Of a stretch of DNA of 64,000 nt, positions 1 to 9,358 are shown one piece after another (the first letter of the stretch is position 1; every line of letters begins with the position of its first letter). The DNA is from Mycobacterium pseudokansasii (GTDB lineage: Bacteria > Actinomycetota > Actinomycetes > Mycobacteriales > Mycobacteriaceae): contig NZ_UPHU01000001.1 of the NCBI RefSeq assembly GCF_900566075.1, positions 3,844,325 through 3,908,324 on the forward strand, written 5' to 3'. The notes below the pieces were generated by a model. That model ran no database searches, was not told where the DNA came from, and saw nothing but the letters and a program-made list of their open reading frames with translations. The position numbers were made by a program, and so were the translations under genes.

Positions 1-2
1 CA

Positions 3-245
3 TTGCTGGTCAACGGCGTGTTGCTCACACTTAAGAATCTGCACGGCGATCACGGCGCGCTGGGGTTGATCCCGGCCGGCCTGGCCGCCCTTGCGGCCTC
101 GTGCGGCTACGCGATCGCTTGGCAGCGGCAACGAACGCTGAGCCGCCCCCGACCCGCGCGAATCACTGCGCGCCGCCAGGTCTACATCGTCGGGTCAGCG
201 GTGCTGGTGCTCATGGTCGTGACCGCGCTTGCCCAATTGCTGTAG
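3..245 (+). CDS. DUF202-type small membrane protein, C-terminal part
   Basis: Only the C-terminal 80 or so residues are in the window; the reading frame is open to the left edge and the true start lies outside. Two hydrophobic stretches are visible, one around GLIPAGLAALAASCGYAIAW and one at the very C-terminus (YIVGSAVLVLMVVTALAQLL), separated by a basic loop (WQRQRTLSRPRP). This helix-basic loop-helix ending resembles DUF202 inner-membrane proteins of unknown function, which are about 110-120 residues long in mycobacteria. The family call is by pattern only. It is convergent with the dehalogenase gene, whose stop lies about 50 bases downstream. Confidence 0.55.
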   Translation: MLVNGVLLTLKNLHGDHGALGLIPAGLAALAASCGYAIAWQRQRTLSRPRPARITARRQVYIVGSAVLVLMVVTALAQLL

Positions 246-296
246 TGGTATCTTGGCGCAATTCCGTTGTACCGAAACGTCTTTCGACGAAACCGG

Positions 297-998
297 TCAG
301 CAACCGAGCTGATCGGCAAGGTCGAGGAAATCGGCGGCGTTGATGTCGAACTCGTCCTCGTAAGCCACGTCGGCGTCACCGCCGGGACCGAATTCCAGCG
401 GGCGGGCGACAAAGGCGGTGCGGAACCCGAGTTCGGCCGCGGCACGGATGTCGTACTTGTGGCTTGCCACCATCATGATCTCGGCGGGTTCGAGTCCGAG
501 GTAGGTCGCGGCCATGTGGTAGACGGCCGGATCAGGTTTGAACGCCCCCACCATCTCCGCGGCGAAAATCGCATCCCACGGCAAACCCGCCCGTTTGGAA
601 ATGTTGATCACCGCACTGACGTCGGCGTTCGACAGGGTGGCTAACGTGTAGTCGCGTTTCAGCCGGGTCAGTCCGGCCACCGTGTCCGGCCACGGCCTCA
701 GACGCTGCCAGGCCAAGGTGAGTTCATCGCGCTCGGCAGCGGAGAAATCGGTGATTCCGGATTCGTCGAGGACCGTGTCGAGGGAGCGCCGATACACCGA
801 GGACACCGAGATCCACTTGCCATGCTCGCTCGGTGCGGCCTTCAACGTGGTGAAGTAACCCGCACGCCAGCGGGTGACTACCTCGGCCCAGTCAACGCCG
901 GGGTGTCGGCCGGCGCTGATCCGCTGAGCTTCCTCACAGACAGTCGAATGGAAATCCGTCGCCGTCCCTTGCACGTCGAAAATGATCGCTTTCACCAT
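297..998 (-). CDS. Type II haloacid dehalogenase (HAD superfamily)
   Basis: A 233-residue protein, the usual length for L-2-haloacid dehalogenases, which hydrolyse 2-haloalkanoic acids to 2-hydroxyacids through an aspartyl-ester intermediate. HAD motif I is FDVQGT with nucleophile Asp8; motif II is LSNAD (Ser123-Asn124); the motif III lysine is in FKPDP (Lys154); and VASHKYD (Asp183) is the late motif typical of the type II subfamily. Motif I has Gln where most members have Phe or Tyr (FDVFGT/FDAYGT), a mild oddity. The frame stays open far upstream, but ATG 998 puts the FDVQGT motif at residue 7 as in the family. Substrate is not provable; a phosphatase is the alternative. Confidence 0.88.
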   Translation of the reverse strand: MVKAIIFDVQGTATDFHSTVCEEAQRISAGRHPGVDWAEVVTRWRAGYFTTLKAAPSEHGKWISVSSVYRRSLDTVLDESGITDFSAAERDELTLAWQRLRPWPDTVAGLTRLKRDYTLATLSNADVSAVINISKRAGLPWDAIFAAEMVGAFKPDPAVYHMAATYLGLEPAEIMMVASHKYDIRAAAELGFRTAFVARPLEFGPGGDADVAYEDEFDINAADFLDLADQLGC

Positions 999-1344
999 GG
1001 GTTCATCATGCAGCCTGGCCGCAAACCAAAGGCCGGCGGGCCGCCAATCAAAGCGCGTTACCGCAGCGTCGCAGGGGTGCTTTGACGAGCTATGCGAATT
1101 TCGGCGTTTGCCCTGATAACGGCGCCAAGTGTCGCGCCGGCCGGTGCGGTCGCGACGACGTCTGGCAGCTAGGCCTAAGACTTTGAATCTCGATAAGGAA
1201 ATATCTTTTCCTTCTCCGCAAGTGGCCCACGACCCCGGGTATCGCCGAGGACACGTCCGACCCAACTGCCGCCGCTCGGACACTCTTGCTGCGCGGTCGC
1301 TACTGCGCGAGTTCTTTGCCGTCGGTCCCCGGGCGCTGGATACC
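999..1344. other. Divergent intergenic region
   Basis: About 345 bases separate the divergent dehalogenase and cyclase-ATPase starts. The cyclase frame stays open back to a GTG at 1129, but the extra 72 residues are arginine-rich and look untranslated. I see no convincing RNA gene or repeat; promoters for both genes must lie here. Confidence 0.5.
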
Positions 1345-4300
1345 ATGAGCCGACGTGCGGAGATTCCGCCGCTGACCTGGGATGAGTTGGGCGTGAGCGA
1401 GTTGCTGCCGACGGGAACGGTGACGCTGCTGCTGGCTGATGTCGAGGGCTCGACGCGGCTGTGGGAGACCCAGCCCGAGAACATGACCGCGGCGCTGGCC
1501 CGGCTCAACACCACCGTCAACAAGGCCATCGCCGCCCACGACGGGGTGCGCCCCCTCGAGCAGGGCGAGGGGGACAGCTTCGTGGCCGCATTTGCCCGCG
1601 CCAGCGACGCGGTGGCCTGCGCGCTCGAGCTGCAGCGCGCGCCGCTGGCCCCGATCCGGCTGCGCATCGGGATCCACACCGGCGAGATTCAGCTACGCGA
1701 CGAATCCAACTACGCCGGCCCCACCATCAACCGCACCGCGCGGCTGCGCGATCTGGCCCATGGCGGCCAAACCGTGTTGTCCGGGGCGACCCAGCCGCTG
1801 GTTGTCGATCGGCTCCCCGAGGGGGTGTGGCTGGCCGATCTGGGCAGCCACCCGTTGCGGGACCTGCCGCGCCCGGAGCGCGTCGTCCAGCTGTGCCATC
1901 CCGACCTGCGCAACGAATTCCCGCCACTTCGCGTCCGCAATATCGCTGCGCCTAACCTTCCGGCGCAGTTGACGAGCTTCGTCGGGCGCCAGGCCGAAAT
2001 GGCGGAGTTGCGCCGTCTGGTCGCCAGCGAGCGGCTGGTGACATTGACCGGGGCCGGTGGCGCCGGCAAGACCCGCCTTGCGGTGCAGGTCGCCAACCAA
2101 CTCGGCACCGAGTTCGGCGAAGGGCTGTGGTACATAGACCTGGCTCCCATCACCGACCCCGACGTCACACCGGTGACCGTTGCGCGCGCGCTGGGTCTGC
2201 CCGACCAACCGGGCCGCTCCACCATGGACTTGCTGATCCGATTCCTCGGCGAGCGCAAAGCCCTTCTGCTGCTTGATAATTGCGAACATCTGCTCGACGC
2301 GTGCGATAGCCTGGTCGTCACGCTGCTCGCGGCCTGCCCACGGCTGACGATCCTAGCCACCAGCCGCGAGCCGCTGGGGGTGCCCGGCGAACTGAGCTGG
2401 CGAGTGCCGTCGCTGTCCGTGACCGACGAGGCCGTCGCGCTGTTCACCGACCGCGCCCGCCACGCCCGCCCCGAGTTCGGTGTCGACAACGAAAATATCG
2501 CGCTGGTCGAAGAAATCTGCCGCCGCCTGGACGGCATGCCGCTGGCGATCGAGCTTGCGGCAGCCCGTATCCGGGCGCTGTCGTTGCAGCAGATCGTCGA
2601 CGGCCTGCATGACCGGTTCCGGTTGCTCACCGGCGGCGCGCGCACCGCGGTGCGACGCCAGCAGACGCTGCGGGCCTCGGTGGACTGGTCGCATGCGCTG
2701 TTGACCGAGCCCGAGCGGGTGCTGTTTCGCCGGTTGGCGGTGTTCGCCGGCGGATTCGATCTCGATGCCGCCCAAGCCGTCGCCGCCGGCAGCGAAGTCG
2801 AAAGCTACCAGCTGCTTGATCAACTAAGCCTGTTGGTCGACAAGTCATTGGTGGTCGCCGACGACACCGGCGACGGGATGCGATACCGGTTGCTGGAAAC
2901 CGTGCGCCAGTACGCGCTGGAGAAGCTCGACGAGTCCGCCGAGACCGACCAGGTGCGCACCCGCCACCGCGATTACTACACGGGTATGGCCGCCCAATTG
3001 GAGGCACATGGCCACTGGGCCGACGAGCGGCTGCTGCATTGGGCGCAAACCGAAATCGACAATCTGCGAGCGGCATTCACCTGGAGTCGGACAACCGGCG
3101 ACCCGGACGCCGCCCTACAGCTCATTTTGTCGTTGCGGCCCTTGTGGTTACGAGGCGGGCGCGTCAAAGAGGCGCTGGCCGGTCTGTCGGCCATCTTTGC
3201 CGACGCGGATCGCTCGGCAATAGCGCCAGCGGTCTGGGCTGGATCGGTGGCACAGTACAGCATCCTCGCCAGCTGGGTCGGCATTCCAGCGGAGCTGGGG
3301 CGAGCACAGGAGGCGCTGGCCGTCGCTCGTGAGCTTGACGATCCCGGGCTGATCGCCCGCGCCCTGATCGCGTGCGGGATGCTTGCCCTCTACGACCCCG
3401 GGTTGCGCTGGCCCTACTTCGACGAGGCGGTCGATCTGGTCCGGGCGAGCGGTGATCGGCGAAGCCTGTGCCAAATCTTCAGCTATCAAGCGACCGCAGC
3501 AGTGTTGGCCGGTGAACCCATCCCCGCGATTGCGGCCGGCGAACAAGGACGTGACCTCGCCGACGCGCTGGGCGACCGATTCTTCTCGCGAAACTGCCGA
3601 GCCTGGATGAGCACCGCATTGATGATTCGGGGAGACCTCGCCGGGGCCGCGGAGATGGTTCGCGGTGTGATCGAGGAGGTCGAGGCGACCGGTGACCTCA
3701 CCATGGCGGTATTCAGTTACGTCAGCCTCAGCGAAGTGCTCTCATTCCACGGCCAGGCCGACGCTGCCCTGGCCGCAGCGCAGTCCGCGCTGGCGGCGGC
3801 AACCATGATGGGCGGGTATTTCGCCGACGCGGTGTACTCGGTGTTCGCCAACGCCGCCTTGGCCCGCGGTGACGCCGCGGCAGCCAGGAAAGCGGCCGAG
3901 ACGGCCCTGGAGCAGACCAATCCGCTGCGCGAGGTGTTCACCAGGAGCGTTGCCCCGCTGCCCGAGGCCTTGTTGGCATGCGGTGAACTGACCGCCGCCC
4001 GACGGCTGGCCGACGAGATGGTGGCGGTGGTGCCGGGCTGGTACCGGCTGATGGCGCTGCTGGCGCGGGCGTTTGTCGCGCTGGCACAGGACGAGCCGGA
4101 ACAGGCCGCGCGCGATGCCCACGACGCCCTCACGATCGCCGCCCGCACCCAGGGGTATCTGCGAGTGGACGACACGCTGGAATGCCTTGCCCGCCTTGCT
4201 GTCAGCGACGGCAACCATCCGTACGCGGCGCGTCTGCTGGGCGCGGCGGAGGCGATCCGGCAGCGCATGGGCCATCCCCGCTTCACGATGTATCAAGCGG

Positions 4301-4422
4301 GGTATGACGCTGCTGTCGCTTGCATTCGAGAGGCGTTGGGGCAAAGCGATTTCGATGCCTTCTGGGCGGAGGGCGCTCGACTTTCCACCGAGGAGGCGAT
4401 CGGGTATGCACAACGCGGTTGA
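1345..4422 (+). CDS. Class III nucleotidyl cyclase / NB-ARC-like ATPase / TPR protein lacking a LuxR HTH
   Basis: A 1025-residue signalling protein. A class III cyclase domain lies near residues 25-185: TVTLLLADVEGST carries the first metal aspartate, GEGDS the second, and INRTARL the transition-state Asn/Arg pair. An AAA/NB-ARC-like ATPase follows (Walker A GAGGAGKT at about 235-243, Walker B LLLLDNCEH near 307), then a long alpha-helical TPR-like half. Mycobacterial relatives of this architecture (the Rv1358/Rv2488c type) normally end in a LuxR helix-turn-helix, but this reading frame stops at EEAIGYAQRG just before that domain. ATG 1345 was chosen over GTG 1129 because the cyclase domain begins about 25 residues later and the extension is low-complexity. 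It probably makes cAMP or acts as an ATP-driven signalling switch. Confidence 0.85.
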   Translation: MSRRAEIPPLTWDELGVSELLPTGTVTLLLADVEGSTRLWETQPENMTAALARLNTTVNKAIAAHDGVRPLEQGEGDSFVAAFARASDAVACALELQRAPLAPIRLRIGIHTGEIQLRDESNYAGPTINRTARLRDLAHGGQTVLSGATQPLVVDRLPEGVWLADLGSHPLRDLPRPERVVQLCHPDLRNEFPPLRVRNIAAPNLPAQLTSFVGRQAEMAELRRLVASERLVTLTGAGGAGKTRLAVQVANQLGTEFGEGLWYIDLAPITDPDVTPVTVARALGLPDQPGRSTMDLLIRFLGERKALLLLDNCEHLLDACDSLVVTLLAACPRLTILATSREPLGVPGELSWRVPSLSVTDEAVALFTDRARHARPEFGVDNENIALVEEICRRLDGMPLAIELAAARIRALSLQQIVDGLHDRFRLLTGGARTAVRRQQTLRASVDWSHALLTEPERVLFRRLAVFAGGFDLDAAQAVAAGSEVESYQLLDQLSLLVDKSLVVADDTGDGMRYRLLETVRQYALEKLDESAETDQVRTRHRDYYTGMAAQLEAHGHWADERLLHWAQTEIDNLRAAFTWSRTTGDPDAALQLILSLRPLWLRGGRVKEALAGLSAIFADADRSAIAPAVWAGSVAQYSILASWVGIPAELGRAQEALAVARELDDPGLIARALIACGMLALYDPGLRWPYFDEAVDLVRASGDRRSLCQIFSYQATAAVLAGEPIPAIAAGEQGRDLADALGDRFFSRNCRAWMSTALMIRGDLAGAAEMVRGVIEEVEATGDLTMAVFSYVSLSEVLSFHGQADAALAAAQSALAAATMMGGYFADAVYSVFANAALARGDAAAARKAAETALEQTNPLREVFTRSVAPLPEALLACGELTAARRLADEMVAVVPGWYRLMALLARAFVALAQDEPEQAARDAHDALTIAARTQGYLRVDDTLECLARLAVSDGNHPYAARLLGAAEAIRQRMGHPRFTMYQAGYDAAVACIREALGQSDFDAFWAEGARLSTEEAIGYAQRG

Positions 4423-4435
4423 GCGCGGCCCGGTG

Positions 4436-4497
4436 CGCGAGCAGACACAGAGTCGCACGCGCGGGGTCCGCGCCGTGCGACTCTGTGTCTGCTCGCG
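4436..4497. repeat. Long inverted repeat (23-bp perfect arms), probable terminator or palindromic repeat
   Basis: Arms at 4436-4458 and 4475-4497 are perfect reverse complements. The 16-base centre can itself pair (4459-4464 with 4468-4473), giving one very long hairpin only 14 bases after the cyclase stop codon. No T-run follows, so it is either a mycobacterial U-less terminator or a member of a dispersed palindromic family. It also separates the cyclase from the kinase gene. Confidence 0.85.
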
Positions 4498-4664
4498 AGG
4501 CCCCGCGTACGACGGCCCCCGGCGCAGCAAACCGGTAGTTTCGTGGTGGCTGGTCCACACCCCGGACACCGGATAGGGAGCGCCGTGGCGCGTTGAAATG
4601 CCTGCAACTGTTGCCGGTGCCGCGTATGGTCTGGCCAGTTGCTGGCGGTTGCTGGGAGGGCTCG

Positions 4665-6548
4665 TTGGAGGGAACTTCGTTCGGGAGGTACCGCCTGGTC
4701 GAGTTGCTGGGCCGCGGCGGCATGGGCGAAGTGTGGCGGGCCTATGACACCGTCACCGACAGGGTCGTCGCGGTCAAGATCCTGCCCGCCGAGATTTCCG
4801 ACGACGAGGTGTTCCAGCAGCGGTTCCGTCGCGAAGCTCATGCCGCCGCACGATTGAGCAACCCACATCTCATCCCGATCCACACCTACGGGGAGATCAA
4901 CGGACGGCTGTTCGTGGACATGCGGTTGATCGAGGGCCGCGACCTACAGTCGGTGCTCAGCCACGGGCCGCTGCCGCCGATGCGGGCGGTGCGCATCATC
5001 GAGCAGGTTGCCAAGGCGCTGCACGCAGCGCACCGGGATGGGCTGTTGCACCGAGACGTCAAGCCGTCAAACATTTTGCTCGACGCCGACGACTTCGCCT
5101 ATCTGATCGATTTCGGAATCGCGCGCGCGGCGGGCGAACTGGGCTTGACAACAGTCGGTGATGTGATCGGAACCTGCCATTACATGGCCCCGGAACGGCT
5201 CAGCACCGCGCAGATCGATGCCCGTTCGGATATCTACTCGTTGGCTTGTGTGCTCTATGAGTGCTTGACCGCGCAGCGCCCCTTCCCCGGTGACATCGAG
5301 GAACAGATCACCAGCCACCTCGAGGCGCCGCCGCCGCGGCCGTCGAGCACCATTCCCGGGCTGCCGGTGAAGTTGGACATGGTCATCGCCAAAGGGATGG
5401 CCAAGAATCCCGACGACCGCTACGAGACCGCGGTCGAATTGGCCAGAGCCGCCCATGACGCCCTGACCGCGCCCCCGCTGCAGCCGTCCGTTCGGACACC
5501 GCCGCCAACTCCCCACCCCGTCGGTGCGCACGCCCACCCCGACACTCGTGGCCAACCACGCTCGCCACGGCAGAATCTCCCGGCCCCGCCGACGATGCCG
5601 CGGCAGCTGGCAGAGGCGCTCTCGGTCCCAGGGCAACAACTCGCTGCCGGCCCGCCGGCGGAGGTGACACGGTCACCGTCGCGGCCATGGTGGCGCCGCA
5701 AGGCCGTCGCCATCTCGGCCGCGGCCCTGCTCACGGTGGCTGTCGCTGTTGCGGCCATGGTCACGGTCAGCAAGCTGAGTCCAGAACGCACCGAGTTTCA
5801 GCAGGTGGTGCTGCCTTTCACCGGCCTTCGGGACCCGCATGGCCTGTCGGTCGACAGTGGGGGCACGGTCTATGTCGGTGACACCCTGCACAATCGGATA
5901 CTGGCATTGTTCGCGGGATCGACCACTCCGGTCGTACTGCCTTTCGACGGCCTCAGCTATCCGACCGGTGTGACAGCCGACAACAGCGGCACCGTCTACG
6001 TCAACGACGCCGGCAACAGGCGGGTCGTGGTACTTCCTGCCGGCTCGAAAACCCAAGTCACCCTTCCCTTTACGGATCTAAGCAATCCGACCGGGTTGTC
6101 GGTGGACAGCAGCCGCACCGTCTATGTCACCGACACGGCGAAGAACCGAGTGGTCGCACTGTACGCCGGTTCGAACGCACAGTTCGTTCTGCCCTTCACC
6201 GGCCTAAGCGATCCAACCGGTTTGGTGGTGGACGGCAGCGGAACAGTGATCGTCGCCGACGGCGGCAACAATCGGGTCCTGGCGTTGCCGGCCGGCGCGA
6301 AAACCCAAGTCACACTGCCCTTTACCGGACTCAAGCAACCCGGCGGTGTCACCGTGGACAGTGAGGGCGCGGTCTACGTCACCAACAAAGGCAACGGCCG
6401 GATACTCAAACTCCCGCCAGGCTCGTCGACGCAAGTCGAGCTGCACTTCACCGGCCTCGACAATCCCTGGGGTTTGGCGGTCGACAACATGGGCACTGTC
6501 TACGTCGGCGGCCGCAATGACCAGATTGTGGCGCTTCGGCAGAAGTAG
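4665..6548 (+). CDS. PknD-like transmembrane Ser/Thr protein kinase with NHL beta-propeller sensor
   Basis: A 627-residue receptor kinase. The cytosolic kinase domain has the glycine loop GRGGMGEVW (about 16-24), the ATP lysine in VAVKIL (Lys38), the catalytic loop HRDVKPSN (Asp131) and DFG at about 149-151. A Pro-rich juxtamembrane linker leads to one membrane helix (about 347-370). The extracellular part is six NHL repeats of the form LPFTGL..P.GL.VD..GTVYV, i.e. a six-bladed propeller like that of M. tuberculosis PknD (Rv0931c), which signals to anti-anti-sigma factors. TTG 4665 is preferred over ATG 4593: it sits a few bases after a GGGAGGG ribosome site and starts directly at EGTSFGRYRL. 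Ligand unknown. It is a PknD-family member; orthology to pknD itself is uncertain because no phosphate-transport genes adjoin it. Confidence 0.93.
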   Translation: MEGTSFGRYRLVELLGRGGMGEVWRAYDTVTDRVVAVKILPAEISDDEVFQQRFRREAHAAARLSNPHLIPIHTYGEINGRLFVDMRLIEGRDLQSVLSHGPLPPMRAVRIIEQVAKALHAAHRDGLLHRDVKPSNILLDADDFAYLIDFGIARAAGELGLTTVGDVIGTCHYMAPERLSTAQIDARSDIYSLACVLYECLTAQRPFPGDIEEQITSHLEAPPPRPSSTIPGLPVKLDMVIAKGMAKNPDDRYETAVELARAAHDALTAPPLQPSVRTPPPTPHPVGAHAHPDTRGQPRSPRQNLPAPPTMPRQLAEALSVPGQQLAAGPPAEVTRSPSRPWWRRKAVAISAAALLTVAVAVAAMVTVSKLSPERTEFQQVVLPFTGLRDPHGLSVDSGGTVYVGDTLHNRILALFAGSTTPVVLPFDGLSYPTGVTADNSGTVYVNDAGNRRVVVLPAGSKTQVTLPFTDLSNPTGLSVDSSRTVYVTDTAKNRVVALYAGSNAQFVLPFTGLSDPTGLVVDGSGTVIVADGGNNRVLALPAGAKTQVTLPFTGLKQPGGVTVDSEGAVYVTNKGNGRILKLPPGSSTQVELHFTGLDNPWGLAVDNMGTVYVGGRNDQIVALRQK

Positions 6549-6716
6549 GCAGGGCAGGGTTTTGCCCCGGCCCAGCCGGAGATGCCCTGAGGCGCGTACG
6601 GACACAACCACGCGACTGCGTTTGATGATGGTTGGCCGCAGCGCCCGGCTGCGACGCTCGTCGGGCACACGTACCGCCACGCCGCCGCAGTCTGGCAGCC
6701 GAACCGAAACCGGGGG

Positions 6717-6776
6717 TTGACACACACAGTTGATTTGTGCAACTGTAGCCAGTACCAATGTATTGGATTCAATACA
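6717..6776 (+). promoter_or_regulatory. Candidate promoter and palindromic operator upstream of the PE/PPE/Esx array
   Basis: A consensus TTGACA hexamer (6717-6722) lies 18 bases before AACTGT (6741-6746), a plausible but weak -10. Just downstream, 6759-6776 is a palindrome with perfect 7-bp arms (TGTATTG, 4-base spacer, CAATACA), the size and symmetry of a TetR-type operator. It does not match the Zur or IdeR boxes known for the main ESX-3 operon. No equivalent palindrome is seen before the second or third PE gene. Confidence 0.5.
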
Positions 6777-6847
6777 GACGTATGATTCGGCGAAGCGTCG
6801 AGCCGGGCAGTTTCGCCGCGGGAGATCCATCGAAAGGGGTTGTGACG

Positions 6848-7162
6848 GTGACGTTGTGGGTGGTTCCTGAGGGCTTGGCGGGCGCGGCCGCCGCGGTCGA
6901 GGCGTTGAGCGCTCGGCTGGCGGCCGCGCATGCCGCTGGCGCACCGATGATTTCAGCGGTGGTGGCACCGGCGGCCGATCCGGTCTCGGTGGGCACCGCG
7001 GCCGGCTTAAGCGCATGCGGTATCGAGCACGTGGGCGTGGCCACCGAGGGAGTCGAAGAGCTGACCCGCTCCGGAGTCGGCCTGGGTGCCGCCGGGATCA
7101 GCTACGCCGCCGGCGATAGCGCAGCCGCACTGACCTACGGCCTGGCCGGCGGCGGAGCATGA
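6848..7162 (+). CDS. PE family protein, ESX-3 substrate type (copy 1)
   Basis: A 104-residue PE protein starting MTLWVVPEG, closely resembling PE5 (Rv0285), the PE partner encoded in ESX-3. The PE dipeptide is at residues 7-8 and the C-terminal secretion motif YxxxD is present as YAAGD. PE proteins pair with the downstream PPE in a helical bundle and leave by type VII secretion. GTG 6848 is chosen because GAAAGGGG at 6832-6838 is well spaced from it and it aligns with the PE5 start; GTG 6842 is two codons upstream. Its ATGA overlap with the PPE gene implies translational coupling. The DNA is almost identical to copy 3. Confidence 0.92.
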   Translation: MTLWVVPEGLAGAAAAVEALSARLAAAHAAGAPMISAVVAPAADPVSVGTAAGLSACGIEHVGVATEGVEELTRSGVGLGAAGISYAAGDSAAALTYGLAGGGA

Positions 7163-8523
7163 GCGCACCGGTCTGGATGGCCTCACCCCCGGAGGTGCAC
7201 TCCGCGCTGCTCAGCGCCGGACCCGGGCCCGCCCCGCTGCTCACCGCCGCCACCCAATGGTCCACCCTCAGCGCCGAATACGCCGCCGTCGCCGAAGAAC
7301 TCAGCACCGTACTAGCCGCAACCCACACCCTTGCCTGGCACGGCCCCAGCGCCGAGATCTGCGCAGCCGCCTACGCACCGTATCTGGCCTGGCTAACCCA
7401 AGCCAGCACCGACAGCGCCGCCACCGCCACCGTCCACCACAGCGCCGCAACCGCCTACCTCAGCGCCCTGGCCGCCATGCCCACCCTGGGCGAACTGGCC
7501 GCCAACCACACCACCCACGCAATCCTGCTGGCCACCAACTTCTTCGGCATCAACACCATCCCCATCGCCCTCAACGAAACCGACTACGTGCGCATGTGGA
7601 TCCAAGCCGCCACCACCATGAGCGCCTACGAAGCACTCTCGGCCACCGCACTGGCCACCACCCCCCACACCACCCCCGCACCCCTCATCATCAAACCCGG
7701 CAGCACCCTCACCACCACCACCGCCGCCCAAATATTGTCATCCACTCCATGGACGACCATTCTTTTGGAAATATTGACGCTGATACCCAGGATCATCATC
7801 GCTTTTATACTCAGCATAGCCGCACTTTTTATATTGATTCCCATTCTCATCGGAACAGCCATCCTCGCTTTGATCACATTACCGATTTTCGGGTTGATAG
7901 CGATCGTCGGTCTGCTGACTGGATCAGCTCTCACAGCCGAAATCGGTGCTATCGGCCTAGTAGTAGATGGACTTCTGCTAATCGCAGCAGCTTTGGGAAT
8001 TGTCGCGTCGCCACTTCTTCCTATCTATGTCGTGGTCGCCCCCATCGTCGAAATCGTGGTACAAATCATCGGCAATCTGTCTGGGTTTTTCATGGGCTCG
8101 ATCGTCGCAACTGCGGGCGGGTTATCTGCGCTTAGCTCAGGCTTCGTCCCGGGCGTAGCGACCGCGGTACCGACGGCAATCGGTGTGCCTGCAGCGTCAA
8201 TGGCTGCCGCTCCCGCCATGGGCTTGGCTGCGGTTGCTCCGTTGGCGGGTATGGAAGTTGGTGCGGTGGCGCCGGCTTCGGGTGTGTCGGCGGTGGTTTC
8301 GCAGGCGCAGTTGGTATCGGCGGTGTCGGCGGGGTCTCAGGGTGCCGGCGCTTTGGGGTTTGCCGGCACGGTCGAACACGGTGCTGTGCAGCCTGGCGGA
8401 TTAACCACCGTTGGAGATGTCGAGTTCGGCCACGACACGCAGGTGCCGATGTTGCCGGCCACTTGGCACCCGGATCTGGTTGGGACAGCTGCTGATAGCA
8501 GATTAGCCCTGAGTGCTCTGTGA
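7159..8523 (+). CDS. PPE family protein, PPE4/PPE47-like (copy 1)
   Basis: A 454-residue PPE protein beginning [18 protein letters not shown], as in the ESX-3 PPE4 group. The PPE motif is at residues 9-11 and the WxG-like turn is WHGPSAEIC. The N-terminal 180 or so residues form the PE-binding helical domain ([14 protein letters not shown] is conserved). A long hydrophobic middle from about 190 to 320 has several predicted membrane helices and markedly lower GC, then an Ala/Val/Gly-rich tail ending [10 protein letters not shown]. Overlaps the PE gene by four bases. Probably exported with its PE partner; the hydrophobic core suggests insertion in the outer membrane, as proposed for some PPEs in metal or heme uptake (inference). 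Confidence 0.92.
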   Translation: MSAPVWMASPPEVHSALLSAGPGPAPLLTAATQWSTLSAEYAAVAEELSTVLAATHTLAWHGPSAEICAAAYAPYLAWLTQASTDSAATATVHHSAATAYLSALAAMPTLGELAANHTTHAILLATNFFGINTIPIALNETDYVRMWIQAATTMSAYEALSATALATTPHTTPAPLIIKPGSTLTTTTAAQILSSTPWTTILLEILTLIPRIIIAFILSIAALFILIPILIGTAILALITLPIFGLIAIVGLLTGSALTAEIGAIGLVVDGLLLIAAALGIVASPLLPIYVVVAPIVEIVVQIIGNLSGFFMGSIVATAGGLSALSSGFVPGVATAVPTAIGVPAASMAAAPAMGLAAVAPLAGMEVGAVAPASGVSAVVSQAQLVSAVSAGSQGAGALGFAGTVEHGAVQPGGLTTVGDVEFGHDTQVPMLPATWHPDLVGTAADSRLALSAL

Positions 8524-8583
8524 CGTATCGCGGCCACAAGGGCCGCACGAATTTAACAACACCGAATTGACAGGAGACATGTT

Positions 8584-8877
8584 GTGAGCTTGTTGGATGC
8601 CCACATTCCGCAGTTGGTAGCGTCGCAGACCGCATTTACCGCCAAAGCCGGGCTGATGCGTCACACCATCGGTTCGGCCGAGCAATCGGCGATGTCAGCA
8701 CAAGCGTTTCATCAGGGCGAGTCCGCCGCGGCGTTTCAGGCCGCGCACGCACGGTTCGTCGAGGCCGCCAGCAAGGTCAACGCCCTGCTAGACATCGCGC
8801 AGGCCAATCTCGGTGACGCCGCCGGCACTTACGTGGCTGCCGACGCGGCCGCAGCGTCAAGCTACACCGGATTCTGA
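8584..8877 (+). CDS. EsxG-like WXG100 protein (copy 1)
   Basis: A 97-residue protein starting [15 protein letters not shown], near-identical in pattern to M. tuberculosis EsxG/EsxS. It forms the helical hairpin partner of EsxH and carries the C-terminal secretion signal YxxxD (YVAAD). GTG 8584 is the start: GGAG about 8 bases upstream is well spaced, while the nearby ATG is out of frame. In ESX-3 the EsxG-EsxH dimer is needed for siderophore-mediated iron acquisition and interferes with host ESCRT function. Its 5' leader is repeated before copy 2. Confidence 0.95.
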   Translation: MSLLDAHIPQLVASQTAFTAKAGLMRHTIGSAEQSAMSAQAFHQGESAAAFQAAHARFVEAASKVNALLDIAQANLGDAAGTYVAADAAAASSYTGF

Positions 8878-8915
8878 GCCGACCACCACTGCCCATTCCT
8901 GAAAGGAAATTTCTG

Positions 8916-9206
8916 ATGTCACAAATCATGTACAACTACGCGGCGATGCTCGGCCACGCCGGAGACATGTCGGGATACGCCGGAACCCTGCAAGGCCTGG
9001 GCGCCGACATCGCAAGCGAACAATCCGCACTGTCCAACGCCTGGCAGGGCGACACCGGAATGACCTATCAGGGCTGGCAAGCCCAGTGGAATGACGCCAT
9101 GCAAGACCTGGTGCGCGCCTACCACTCCATGGCCTCCACCCACGAGTCCAACACCCTAGCGATGAACGCCCGCGACATCGCCGAAGCCGCCAAATGGGGA
9201 GCCTAA
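8916..9206 (+). CDS. EsxH-like (TB10.4 family) WXG100 protein (copy 1)
   Basis: A 96-residue protein beginning [18 protein letters not shown], matching EsxH/EsxR. The WxG turn is WQGDTG. The zinc-binding residues described for M. tuberculosis EsxH are all at the same positions (His14, His70, His76, Glu77), so the metal site should be intact. A GAAAGGAAA ribosome site precedes the ATG. It should pair with the EsxG-like protein encoded 38 bases upstream. The C-terminus ends KWGA rather than the KWGG of copy 2. Confidence 0.95.
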   Translation: MSQIMYNYAAMLGHAGDMSGYAGTLQGLGADIASEQSALSNAWQGDTGMTYQGWQAQWNDAMQDLVRAYHSMASTHESNTLAMNARDIAEAAKWGA

Positions 9207-9358
9207 ACCCGCAACAAAACAACGCGTCCGACGCGGTGCACCGATCGTCAAATCACCTCGGCCAGACGCTCGAAAACCCCGCGGTATCAGAATTTCCGGT
9301 GCTGCGTGTTCGCCGATAAGGCGTCCACCAGCTGACATTCATGGAAAGGGTTGTGTTG

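Noticed and set aside
3742..4569. Long minus-strand frame across the end of the cyclase gene
   Set aside because: It is antisense to a well-supported coding region, has no recognisable domain, and ends inside the hairpin repeat.
6758..6847. N-terminal extension of PE copy 1
   Set aside because: The extension would include the palindrome and ribosome site, and homologous PE proteins start at MTLxVVPEG.
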